In this document: positions 45,801 to 57,130 of the stretch, one piece after another
Layout of the letters: the number at the start of each line of letters is the position of its first letter
How positions within the stretch are numbered: position 1 is the first letter of the stretch
The notes under the pieces: model-generated
The model's input: the letters and a program-made list of their open reading frames with translations, nothing else
Told to the model about the DNA's origin: nothing
The model's database searches: none
Source of the DNA: Symsagittifera roscoffensis
Lineage: Eukaryota > Xenacoelomorpha > Acoela > Convolutidae
Length of the DNA: 64,000 nt
Assembly: GCF_963678635.1 (NCBI RefSeq)
Contig: NC_087062.1
Span: 15,303,789 to 15,367,788, forward strand
Direction of reading: 5' to 3'
Program-made: the position numbers and the translations under genes

Positions 45801-45834
45801 ACTTTACTCCAGTACAACTAAGTTTTCACGGCTT

Positions 45835-46150
45835 AATAAGCTTTTAGGCTATTAACCTAAGCTATTGTAAGCATGCTCACTCGCTTTACTTGCTCGAAAT
45901 TTGACCAAAAATTGGAATATTTCAAACGGCGTTTTCTGTACATTAAGAAAATTATCGGATAATTTTCAATCTTGATCGAATCACAATTAAAAGGACTTTT
46001 ATCTGATATATCACTCAAAACTTATGATTTTTTTCTAAAAATTTAAATGTCATTTGAATCACGACTGACAATGCTGTAATATGATATATCACTCGAAACT
46101 TTACAATGATAACTCGTTGTTACTGATTTTGCGTGGAAAACGAAAAGAAA
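45835..46150 (+). repeat. Dispersed repeat I, further copy
   Basis: Shares aagctattgtaagcatgctc, gatatatcactcgaaacttt and ttactgattttgcgtggaaa with 41560-42060. Confidence 0.65.
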
Positions 46151-46282
46151 ACTAATTGGCAAAAGTGCACAAAGAAGCAACCCCCTTAGACCGGTGCTCT
46201 CTTCAAGTGATAGCTGCTATGATAAGATCAACAAGTGGTTATAGGAAAACCCTATCTTCTGAAAACCCTATGAACCGTCTCT

Positions 46283-47185
46283 TCAATCGATAACGTTTTT
46301 TCTGTACTGCAAAGGTGCGCAACCTCTGAAATTTAGAATAGTGCCGGTATCAGTGGGTTTTTGGTACCACCCACAAGTGACCTTTTCTCCTGAGTCCACG
46401 TTGACATTTAAATCCAAAAAGGCCAAACAACCATTACTATCAAGTTTTTCTGTGGTGAACTGCAAATTTGGATGCAACTTATTGGCAGCCTCGAGAACTA
46501 ACCCAGGATTGCCCTTGACAGTTCTAACTATGTCGTCCACATATCTTAGAAAAACTTGAACACCATTCTCAGCCCGATCTGCTTCCTGTTGTTTTTTGCA
46601 AGCAATGCAATACCATACTGTTTCAGCGATGTCTGCGTATTCAGATTTCGATATGTTGCCACACCCTAAGTGGTACCAGTTCAAACAAGCTTCGCATTCT
46701 ACCCCTTTATTCCGATATGTCAACTTTTTCTGACATCCAGGGCAGACCTCCTTGTTACCCTCATTTAGCTCAGTCAATTTTGGTACTTCTTTCTTTAATG
46801 CAGGTTCGTATTCTTTGAGCCAAACGTTGGCCAGTATTAGAGCAAGGAAGGCGCCCATTGCTAAACCGTCTTTTTGTACATACCACAAACCATTGCATTT
46901 AAAGTGTACCTTACTCACTGCCAAATTCAGTAGTTTTTTCATAGTCTTGCGAGATGTTTCCGGAGGCTTGACTTGCTGATATAATCTCCTCAGGGCTATT
47001 TCAGCCGCTTCCTTGAGCGGGACATTAGTGTACAATCTCTTTATATCAAGGAAGATTATACTCTCATCACAGTCCAGTTCAGTTTTCTCCATTCTCCATT
47101 CAGTTTTCTTTGCTGAGTGCCGCATGAGTTTAAAAACTTGTGGCCTGCAAAGAATAGATGACCGTAATTTTGCTGCCATCACCAC
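46283..47185 (-). CDS. Penelope-like reverse transcriptase fragment with an internal PHD-type finger
   Basis: Uninterrupted frame of 300 codons. RT motif A is IIFLDIKRLYTNVPL (43-57). Motif B is VQKDGLAMGAFLALILANVW (103-122). The catalytic YVDD is at 215-218, and the C-terminal GWYQKPTDTG...YRKNVI typifies Penelope-like elements. Between motifs B and C lies a full C4HC3 finger: C148, C151, C164, C167, H172, C175, C193, C196, with Trp-191 two residues before the last pair, as in PHD fingers. In Penelope RTs as I know them, B and C are separated by only a short stretch. The 5' part (motifs 1-2) is missing and no GIY-YIG nuclease could be read after 46283, so the element is truncated although this frame is intact. 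Confidence 0.88.
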   Translation of the reverse strand: MVMAAKLRSSILCRPQVFKLMRHSAKKTEWRMEKTELDCDESIIFLDIKRLYTNVPLKEAAEIALRRLYQQVKPPETSRKTMKKLLNLAVSKVHFKCNGLWYVQKDGLAMGAFLALILANVWLKEYEPALKKEVPKLTELNEGNKEVCPGCQKKLTYRNKGVECEACLNWYHLGCGNISKSEYADIAETVWYCIACKKQQEADRAENGVQVFLRYVDDIVRTVKGNPGLVLEAANKLHPNLQFTTEKLDSNGCLAFLDLNVNVDSGEKVTCGWYQKPTDTGTILNFRGCAPLQYRKNVID

Positions 47186-47389
47186 TCCTTAGATTGGTCC
47201 TGAAACGAAAACTCACTTGGAAACTTGTTTTAGATTATTTAAAACATTTTAATAGATTTAACAGCAGTTTCCTGAGATTTAAATTTCTGAAAAATGTCTC
47301 GATAACGACATTAAACCAGATTTTTTACGGTTTCGCGTGCCTGATAACAGTGTTTTTTTGAGATCAAGCGGTGCACAATTTTCAATTGA

Positions 47390-49144
47390 GACTCTTGAGA
47401 TCTGAGAAAAGTCAGGCAAAAGCGGATACCGCCAAGGCATCGGGTAACCTAGCAAAAGCAATCAGGGTAATGAGTGGGGGTATAGATGAGAAGTGGTGGC
47501 CTTCGGTAATATTCTATCCGAACCTGCAAGCAAGGAAAAAAGTCAATAACCTGATAAGCCGCACAAGAAAAAGCTTGAAAATTTTTCGGAAAGACCAAAA
47601 CTTCCGGTACGAGACAAATTTCATGAAATTCACTTCTTTGCGGACATTGACAGTTTTGAATTGAAATTAAATCGAATTGAAGTTAAATAGATTACCCTGA
47701 GAAACGTTATGTGAGATTGAAGCAGCTGCATAGAGATATGCTAAGAATGTGAAACAGACACCCTCTGAGAAAGGTGTTGAAAAAGCCAGAAAGTATTTGA
47801 AGTCTTCTGGCAGTGCTGTTTGATAAGGGCGTGGGTTAATGTGTAATGAAAAAGAAGCATATGAGAAGAAACTGAAAGATTTATTACAGGCAGAATAATT
47901 TAGTGAGAGTAAGAATCTGACAGATAGCGTGATCATGAAAATTGAAAAAGACATAAGCAAATAATTACTCGCCATGAAAAAGAAGGACGAGATTAGCGAT
48001 GCGCTGTATACGAGGTTGAGATCAACTGGGAACAGCCGGCTAGGCTGTATGGATTAGCAAAAGTAAATAAACATAGCACACCACTCCGTCCCGTCCTTTC
48101 TTTACCTGGTAGCTCATATGACAACCTAAATAAAACATTGGCAAGGTACTTTGATGAAACTGTTGTGGGCAAACATAGAAACGAACACTCAAATGGCCAG
48201 GGTTATCTTGGAGAAAACTGAACTGGACTCTGACGGGAATCAACAAGCGGCTTGCTTATTTGTTCAGTCGGGTCTCTGGTGCCACCACTGACATGAAAAA
48301 GAGACTCACGGACGTACAATTGCAGGACGACGAAGAGATTTTCTCTTTAGACGTGAAATATCTCTTCACTAACTTACCAGTTGCCGAGGTCATTGACATA
48401 GCTTGCGACGTGCTTTACAACTCTGACTCGGCCCCGGAAATCGACAGAGATACATTCAAGCACCTCATGCAACTGACAGTTACTGATGTCAACTTCATGT
48501 GTGGCGATATATAGTACGTTCAAAAGGACGGAGTGGCGATGGGAGCTGCAATGGCGGTTATTGTGGCCGAAATGTGGATGGAGCGGTTTGAAGATGACAT
48601 TGCCTCAGATGAACTACACTCCATCAATGCAGAGCAAGAAAAATCTGCGACTGATGATAAGACAATGTGTCCCGTCTGCGCCAAGAAGGTTACTTGGAAA
48701 GGATACTCTATATTACATCGTAAATCCAGTGAGATCTCACTCAATGCAATAAAGAACATGCTTGGTGGTGACCAGTGGATTTGCCCTCAGTGCCAAGAAG
48801 AGGAGACGGGTCAGGCCAAAAGGGAAAAAGCAAAAATCTTCGGACGCTATGTGGACGATATCTTGAGATCTGTGCAAACTGACTCTATCGGCAGCATCTT
48901 ATACAGGGTCAACACGCTTCATCACAACTTAGAAAATACCATCGAAAGGTTGAGAGACAACGGTATCCCTTGTCTGGACATGCTCGTAAAATGCCAGGAT
49001 GCATGTGTGAGTACGAGTTGGTATCAGAAACCCACAGATACTGGACTGATCCTTTCCTTCAGAGCCCTTGCACCGATTGGTTACAAACGCAACATGATTC
49101 AGAGCTGCATTCACCGCATTTTTAATGCCGCATCTTTAATCTAA
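47390..49144 (+). pseudogene. Second Penelope-like reverse transcriptase, head to head with the first, degraded
   Basis: The frame 48260-49144 carries motif A (IFSLDVKYLFTNLPV), an in-frame TAG at 48512-48514, motif B (VQKDGVAMGAAMAVIV), a Cys-rich insert, YVDD (near 48853) and SWYQKPTDTG...GYKRNMI. Upstream, in another frame, ARLYGLAKVNKHSTPLRPVL (near 48035-48095) is the RT motif-2 region. Further lysine-rich N-terminal remnants reach back to about 47700. In the insert, the first and last Cys pairs are kept (CPVC, ICPQC) but the middle CxxC and most of the His-x2-Cys part are lost. Clearly diverged from copy 1, so an old paralogue rather than a recent inversion. Confidence 0.85.
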
Positions 49145-52100
49145 AACTTTGTGAGACGGAATCCCCCCAACTTAAAGGGGTTCACAAGATCCTTTCTTGT
49201 TCTCATTGCATCATCAAATTATTCGAATGAGTCCAAGAAATCCTAGTAAGTATGGAATTAGATGCTACAGGAACTTTTTCAACGTTATTCCTAGCTGTTT
49301 GCTGAATTGCAAAATTCGCGCACGTTGGGGAGTCCCGAAAATATGCATCGAAATTATGCCAGGTGTACTGAAAAACTTCCGCATTCGATGTGGCATCCTG
49401 GCGCAAAGAGGGTTGATCGCAAAGGTGGTACCCCAACTTGCAGAAACATATTCTCAATGTCCGCAGAGAAGAGGGCAAACTGATGTTGGCGGAAGCGCAA
49501 TAACACGTTTAACAACTTCGACAGTAATTAAGGCCCGACGAAAAAATGTTTGTTCAAAGATTGGTCGTGAAATTTTGACCTGCCATTTAAAATCCGACGA
49601 GCTGTACCTGATTTGTTTGGGTTGAGGACTGGACGGTTGGGTAAAAACCATTCATGGAGCGGAGCTGCGGACCGTGCGGTCCAAAATGACATAACCCTTA
49701 ACGAGGTCCTTTTTTATTGTTTCAGTGTATTTGAATTATAAATCACTATTTTTGCCGAGCCATTTTTCAAGCGTCTTAATTTGTGCCAGTGTTAAATACT
49801 AATTAATGGATAAAGAATTGTTATTATCGGCTCATAATTTTCCTACTCAGTACTGCTCAGCTACCCAGTACGGTTCACCTACAATAAGCTAAGTTGTCGA
49901 TTCAAGAAGGTTATTCGCTCGCTGATTGGCTGTAGAACGAGCATCAGCTTGCTTGTATGCTTGTATAGCCTTCTAATTCCTACCACGCTTTAATTTGAAC
50001 AAAATCTACGTCTTCGACATTGCACTTAAAACAAGTTGATAACAGCCCGGACGATGAGGGAAGTGGGCCACTCAAAACTTGTTCTACCGGCAAACGAACA
50101 ACAATTGGATTTTTCGTTGCCTTATCTTGAATATATTAGAGCAAGCGTGTGCGGTGGTATAAGTCCTGACCTAGTACCATTTTGATGTCCGAATAAGTAT
50201 TTCGAATTGATTTTTTTGGTTCCAGGTGTGGATATTTTTGTTGAAGGCCCGGAACATCAACCTTTTGAGACTCAAAGTTAATTTCACCATTAAAGCGGTT
50301 ACTTTAATGGTATAATCAGTGTTACTATATCAGCTGATCGTGTGACCTCAACTAATTCAGTCAACAATTTCCGTTGAACGAAAACGAATTATGGTCAAAT
50401 CAAGTTTTTTCCCTGACAAGTTCAGACGGCGGGCCAAACTTTCGGAAAGGCAGAAGTTAATGCTCGCGGAATCACCCAAAATGAGAGGGTTTTCAATTTT
50501 GAATTCAAAACACTAAACTCAATTATTTGAAGAAGAATCTTAACGTACTGCGGGGGTGCATAAAAAACGACATTGATTTTTTTGTCGAAGATTTTCCGGT
50601 AGAAGAATTGTTTTCTTCATTTTGAGAAAGAAAACTGAGTCTGCGCCAAGCAAAAGGACATTCTGCGTACTTCCGCCCTTTAAATAGGGTCCTTTTCCCG
50701 GAGGACCATGCATGCGGATGTTTACCAGCGCCATAACGGATGTTTACCAGCGCACTGAGACGAGGGAGAATATTAAAACTTGTTCGGTTCATCATTGGAA
50801 GCAAAAACTCGGTGGGTGTTTTTCGCCTTGATGGCTTCTTTGGTTTTTGTTTCACCAGTAATTGTCACACGTTTAGGTTTTTCGGATTTTTCTTTCAAGC
50901 AATCTTTGAAATCAAAGAGATTGGGAAAAGACCAACTACGCTTGCCTGTGTACGACGACCAAGATCTCCTTCATACTGGGAGGTAATTTACATAATGCTT
51001 GATTCAAGAAGTCGTTGCTCTAAGATCATCCTCATATGTCAACAATCAATACACACCAACGAAAGTTAAAATACACAAGCAAAGTTAATAATTCTTTCCG
51101 ATTTGTGCATTTTCACTGGTGGAACCCTGTTAAATTTTTTGAGATGGGCGCTCACGACAGTTTGAGGTTGCTCAAATTTTCGTTCAAGGACCCTTATTGC
51201 AATCCTGTTCATTCGGCCAGAATACGCGAAGCCCGCTACTGCAAACTTAATTTTCCCAATTACAAATATTTTCAGGTACGTCAGCTTCACTTTATCCAAA
51301 AGACTTGATTGCGATTTAACCGCGTTGCAAAACTGACATATTCGCGCTGCGAAACAGACAAATACCCTCGAAAGGATATCGATTGCGATGGCAGATTGAC
51401 ATAATTTTGGACAAGGTGGTGTACGCGCGATGCAGCCGGCTTTGAAAAACATGGCTCGTGAACATATGAGCTAAGATTATCTGACGCAACCGGTGAAAGC
51501 AGGGTATTCGCTCGTATGGCGAAATGAAGTAGTAAATTACTCCACCGCTATTGTACGAAAAAGTTACAGATTTTGGAGGAGCTGTTGCTGTTACCGCTTC
51601 AAATACAAGCGTTTTTTCATTCAAATATAACGGGTTACAAATTGCAGGGGTCGGGATGCAGTTACAGGAAACCACGAAGCAGCGTTCGGGTTACAAAAAT
51701 GGCTGAATTAAGTGGGATGGCCTACGGAGGGTTCTGTCAAAACAATTGCAGTATGAGGAGATAAATTTGAAGACGACAGTGACAAAACAGGTTCAAAATA
51801 AGCAGACGAAGCAAACTCAACAATAACCTACTGATTTGCAACTGAAAACCGTTCGGTTGTAATTCATAAAGATTTATAGCCGACATGTAATTGCCTAATT
51901 TGCTTTTAGTATCAGTGCCGGTGGTAATTCGCGTAAGAGATCTAGGATTCTTGGGAGAAACTTCAGCCATGCATCATTGTTGAAGACAAACCACCTAATT
52001 GGGCGTTATATATAGGAACGACATCCACCGGGACGTTATACTGAACCGTATGCAATCCAGTATTGTCAGCGGTCAGTTCACTTACTGGCACTACTCGATT

Positions 52101-53080
52101 GAAACTCGACACATCTAGCCCCAAATTTCTGTGCTTCTATCTGCTGTTACTCTGTGAGAGCTTACCAAGCTAGCAATTTAGTCAACAAAGTCGGATTATT
52201 CCTCCGATTCAGCTTCAGCTATTTTGGCTTCAACATTTTTTTTTCGATTTTCACGCAGAGTTATACTTCTTCCTAACTTTGCCTAATCTTTAGCTCCTGG
52301 TACTTCAACTCCAGTAAGCCCATTGATTGTCTGTTGACTTCTTTTTTTGAATTAGCCAACTTTTTTTGTTGACTAGAAGTTAGAGAGATTGTTTATTTTG
52401 ACCTGATACCCCGGACCGATTTGAACGTCTAGATTTTTGGAAGCTTTCAAAGAAACCACTTCCCTTGAACGCGATGAAACGAACCGTGCTTGTTCTTCAG
52501 CACCTGATTAGTTTCTAGCTTTCTGAATTGTCTCATCGTGTTGTTTTGTCACCATGTCAAGCACTGTTGTAATTCTTCACACATGTTAACTCTATTCCAG
52601 GCATTTTCCGCCATTTGTCTTATGTCGTCGTTTTAAAAATGGCTTTTTCCAAAAAAAAAGTTCGCGTTTCTGGTGTAATTTTTAACAATAACCGTTGGCT
52701 TCTTGCTCTGAATGGTTTTTTGAATACATTTATGCACATTGAGCAGCTCAATGTCCAAAGTACACCGAGACTCAACAAGTTTTTGGACTTTTCGTCCCAA
52801 CTCCTAGTTCATTAGAGCAAATCGTAGAGATGTGCTTTTCAATTCATGTCAGGGACTTATCAAACCTTAATTCATTACAAAAGTAATCGGAACAACGTTG
52901 AAGCACTATAAAACAAACGCAACAATTAATACAACCACTGCAAGACCAAATTTTTCAGCTAAATACCTATATACCTCGGCTTGATGATCCTGCAATTTGA
53001 TTAAATTGAGAAAGCGTTGAGTTCGTGGGAAACGTTTCATCTCTGTTCAACCTCACCGAGCCAAAAACTCCACCCGATAT
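49145..53080. other. Coding-looking but unrecognised, degraded DNA
   Basis: GC content is higher than in flanking DNA, and several medium open frames occur on both strands (49197-49625 +, 50523-50855 -, 51316-51675 -, 51737-51970 -). Parts of the start may be the 3' end of the Penelope-like element. I could not assign the remainder to a family. An old, multiply frameshifted transposon is the likeliest explanation, but an undetected spliced gene is possible. Confidence 0.35.
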
Positions 53081-53084
53081 GTGG

Positions 53085-53395
53085 TAGAAGTGTGCAAATC
53101 TCCTCGGAGAATGCCATCTGCATGTAGAAATCCCCTCTGAGCTACTCGTCTAACTGCAGAAACCCCCTCTGAGTTAGCCGTATTTATGCAGAGGTTCCTT
53201 TCGAGGTAGTCGTCTATGAACAAATTTCCTTCTAAGGTAGTCTTCAGTATGCAGAGATGGGCTCTGAGGAAGTCATCTGTGAGCAGAAATCTCCTCGAGG
53301 TAGTCTTCGGTGAGCAGAAATTGCCTCTGAGGTAGTCGTCTGTGAGTAGAAATAGCCTCTGAGTTAGTCTTCTGTGAGCAGAAACCAACTCTATG
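53085..53395 (+). repeat. Minisatellite, about 32-bp unit, roughly 9-10 diverged copies
   Basis: Unit approximately gtcgtctgtgagcagaaat, then .cctctgaggta. Copies differ by substitutions and one-base length changes. The 111-residue minus-strand open frame across it is a by-product. Confidence 0.85.
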
Positions 53396-54261
53396 GCGCT
53401 GCATTCATAAACACATACATATGAGTCAGCAATTCAGATAACCCTTTTGTGATCGAGCAAAAAAAAAGATCCCTCTGTAATTGAATAAGCACGAGACAAA
53501 ATCTCCGTTCCAGCAACCCAGAAGGTTCAAGATTTGAGAGCAGTTAGTTGTTAGGTGTCAACTGTGTCCTGCTAGAGGTCACTGTTCCCTTACTTTAATC
53601 AAAATTTATCTTCAAGAAACGCAATTTTTACTGAAACCCGAAAAAAAATCTGGAATTTGGAGAGATTTGATCATAGAAAACAAAAGGACAGCTCCAGTTT
53701 TCAAAAATTCACAACACCTATGTTTCATGAAACAAACATTGAACAAAACGGATCTCGTTACAACAAAAAAATACTTTCAAAATTAGAGCACAAAAAGCGT
53801 AACAGCTACCCAGTAGCAAAAAAAGTTAGATTTTCTTTTGCGACGGTTAAAAAATGATCCAGAAAACAAACAATTTTACAATGAGAAGTCCTTGACTACA
53901 GACATCGAAAACAGTTGCGCAGAGCCTGCGGCTTTCACAACCACAACCGGAAATACTTTGACATGTGCTACAACACCACCTTTCTAATGCGAAAAAAAAC
54001 TGGTGAAGTCATCAAGGTAGCAAACGCTGCCTCGGCCACTGACTGAGTCTCTTAAACTCCTGCTTTAGATAAAAAAAAATAACAAAACCTGAACAACTAC
54101 AGCTGACATTTCCCGAAAATTTTGCCTTATCAAACTATTTGTTCGCAATTTAAAACCACTCGAAAAAGGCGAAGCTAAAGTATTTATGTTTGAATTGAAT
54201 TAATTGATTGAAATGAACTGATTAATTTAGATGCGAGTTTGCTTCAAATGTTTGTTCAATT

Positions 54262-54510
54262 TGCAGGAATTGAGATTGATGTCAGGAATTGGGATCGAAG
54301 TTGGGTTACAGGAATTGGGATCGAAATTTGGTTACAGGAAGCGTGATCGAAATTGGGTTACAGGAATTGGGATCGAAGTTGGGTTACAGGAATTTAGATC
54401 GAAGTTGGTGACAGGAATTGAGATTGAAGTTGAGCTAGGAATTGGGATCGAAGTTGGGTTATAGGAATTGAGATCGAAGTTGGTGACAGGAATTGAGACT
54501 GGTAGCTGAT
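54262..54510 (+). repeat. Minisatellite, 26-bp unit, about 9-10 copies
   Basis: Unit aggaattgggatcgaagt then tgggttac, with shorter variants ending tggtgac. It would read as GIGIEVGLQE-like peptide on the plus strand, but unit length and variants break any frame. Confidence 0.88.
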
Positions 54511-54609
54511 CAACGTAGCTGAGATTGAGCTTGTTGGTGAACACCTAGTAAATAAAAGATATAAACTAAAACGTTACAACATATAAACATATATGTAAAT
54601 GGAATCCGC

Positions 54610-54975
54610 CAATAAAATGCTGATTCCACTTACAATTTGCGGATTTCACTTCTATGCGCTGACTCCACTTACAATTTGCGGATTCCACTTACAATTTGCG
54701 GATTCACTTACAGTTGCGGATTCCGCAACAGCTCAATTTTATGATACAAATGTCTTATCAATTGTTTGTGGGTTCCACAAACTCTTCTGGATTCCGCAAA
54801 TACAGTTGCGGATTCCGCAAATTCGCCTATTTTTGGAGCAATTTTGAGCGGTACAAAGATTTAGGTATTTGTTTATGGAATCCAAAACAGCCTAGAAGAT
54901 CAAAGAAAAGTAGCAATGTTGCGGATTCCGCGACAAATCTGATTTTGGCATGTTGCGGATTCCGCTTACAATGCA
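54610..54975 (+). repeat. Cluster of cacttacaatttgcggatt repeats and palindromic tgcggattccgca boxes
   Basis: A 20-21-bp unit (ccacttacaatttgcggatt) is repeated about four times at 54625-54715. The palindromic 13-mer then occurs at 54715, 54807, 54920 and 54953 (the last two differ at the final base). Confidence 0.75.
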
Positions 54976-55439
54976 GATTATGCACAGTTTGGTCTCGTTA
55001 TGTTCGAAACAGGGCCAAAGTTTTTAAAAAAAGCATTTTTGGCTTTCTACTACGCTTCTGGAAAAAATTGATCGTTAAACGGGCCGCCACTGAGAGGTTG
55101 TTCATGCAAAGAGCCATCAGGGAGAATTACAAGCATGCTCTTTCCTCTCGCCTAAAAGAAGTGGTATCTATTAGTACCAAAACATATTGATCTTCAAAAT
55201 GTTCCCTTGTTCAAAATGTTTGCTGCTCATACTCGTCTTGATGTTTCATCAAATAGTTTCCGACTTCAGCGTAACCAGGTTCAAAAATGCTCAGTATCTT
55301 CTGGGGAGCTTAAACGTGGAGATCTTTTTTCAATGGAACTTTTTGAACAAACTTTGAAGCAAAAGATTCTACTGGTCAATTAACGTTTGGTTTGGAACAA
55401 GGAGGGTTCAACATAATTAGCTCAACTCTAATACTCGTG

Positions 55440-56250
55440 ACGTCATCTACTCCGTAGCCGGAGGAGGCGAACTTCTACTGATTCTACTGTGCATCAGGAT
55501 TTTGTCGACAAGGGGGAAATTACTGAGGATACAATCTTTCTGCAACCAAAAATCACGCCTAATACTCAAACTACTACAGCGATGCTCCGAATGGCACCTT
55601 CTAACGGATTCAATGTAGTTTGACCCTCTGAGTATTCTAGCACCGTTCATCCTTAAACTGGAAATTCCGAAACTTGTGGAAACCTGCAAAGAAGGAAGAA
55701 ACCCATTTCCAATGAATTTAAGCCCCTATTTGTCATCTTTTGACGTAGAAATTCTATGTCAAATTTTTCTTGCATAAAATCTCAATTTTCAGGGCTTTCT
55801 GTTTGCATTTTTCGGGCTAAAAGCCACTCGTAAACAGTGGCAGAACAATGGTAGCCTTATCAAATCAGAAAGTAACGCCCGAAAATTGGAAGTACAAACA
55901 GCCTTTTAATGCCATAGTTGAAATCCGACTGAAACCACCATTTATCCACAACTGGACAGATAGCGCTAGAGTGTTAGCCTGGATTGCATCTATCGGTAAA
56001 CTGAAGTCGTTATGCGGCAACCAGGTAAGAAAGATTTCAACGCGTTATAGAGCTTAGCAATAGAAAACTTATGTGATAAACTAAACCCAGTAGAAAGCGC
56101 TACACGGTGTGCCGCTTAAAGATTTAACTACGCTTTGGCTGACTGAACCAGAATTTCTAGTCTACGACTCAAGAGAGATCAGCGACCCAAGTAAGGCTAC
56201 GGCAGTTAGCACCTTTACTACTCAGCTTATCGATTCCTCAGTTTCTTAGA
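55440..56250 (+). pseudogene. BEL/Pao retrotransposon Pol relic
   Basis: Fragments read in order on the plus strand with frame breaks. FDPLSILAPFILKLEIPKLV (after 55620) matches the FDPLG..SP block after the BEL/Pao RT. WTDSARVLAWIAS...GNQVRKI (about 55950-56040) matches its RNase H end. SATR/GVPLKDL...WLTEPEFL (about 56095-56170) matches the TRG...W..GP.FL block before integrase. The ATR|GV join needs a one-base frame change. Stops are frequent. No LTRs or integrase were found. Similar DNA may begin as early as 54990. Confidence 0.68.
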
Positions 56251-56909
56251 CAGGTTCTAAAAACCTCGTGCAGTCACTCCTCATTGTTTTTTTTCCTTCA
56301 GATTTTGAAAAAAACTCTCAACTACTACGGAGGACCGGAAGAAAGTTAATATTTTCTTTCTCTACTGAAAATCCCAGCCGAAATCCCAAAGAATAGGTAC
56401 AAGCAACTACGAACTGAGCAGTAAGTTGACTCTAAAGATGTACTTCATCAAATCACTCTATTTCTTGACATCGTTTTGATTCGAGCGTAACTTTTCTTTA
56501 CGACACAGAACTAAGCGTCGAATATTCCTTGATGCAGAAAAACTTTAGGTTTGAAATTTCATTGCGAACAATCATTGATGCAGCATGCATCATATCATTG
56601 AGTACCTTCCTAACTAAGGGCTGAAAATTTTTTAACCATTGGAAGTAAAAATGCACATAAAGAAGTTCAACGTTTTTGCTCTATCTGCAGAAGACTTCAG
56701 GGTACTTCAGGGTACTGCAGAAGGGTTTCCATTGGATTACTAAAAAAAACTATAAAAAATTAATAACAAAACTAACCAGTCATATATTGCTATGAAAAAC
56801 GCGGTAAGTTAGGATCAAAATTATTCTTGCGTCATTTTAACACAGAGGCGGAACGGGGTTTAGCATCAATGGTGATACAAAGTTAAGCTTCAAGAGGTTG
56901 TTTTTGATA

Positions 56910-57130
56910 AACATAACTAACAGAAAGTTGGAAAAAGATAAAAACTAACCAAAAAAGTGTTTATATATTCTTTAAATTTTTTGAGTTTCAAATATTTTTT
57001 ATGGATGACATTTTTTGTTATAACTAAATTTATTCGAGAAAACAAGTTAAATCTGTAAGTTCAAAAACCTGAAAAATATAATTCAAATTCGAAACTAGAT
57101 CTAGTTTTTTGTGTTCTAAACACTTTCATA
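56910..57130 (+). repeat. Dispersed repeat A, decayed copy outside both genes
   Basis: Head gataaacataactaacagaaagt followed by a diverged first half (ttcgagaaaacaagtt). Same orientation as all other A copies. Confidence 0.5.

Noticed and set aside
53053-53388. 111-residue minus-strand protein with internal repeats
   Set aside because: It is a translation of the 32-bp minisatellite. Unit length and indels break periodicity in protein space.
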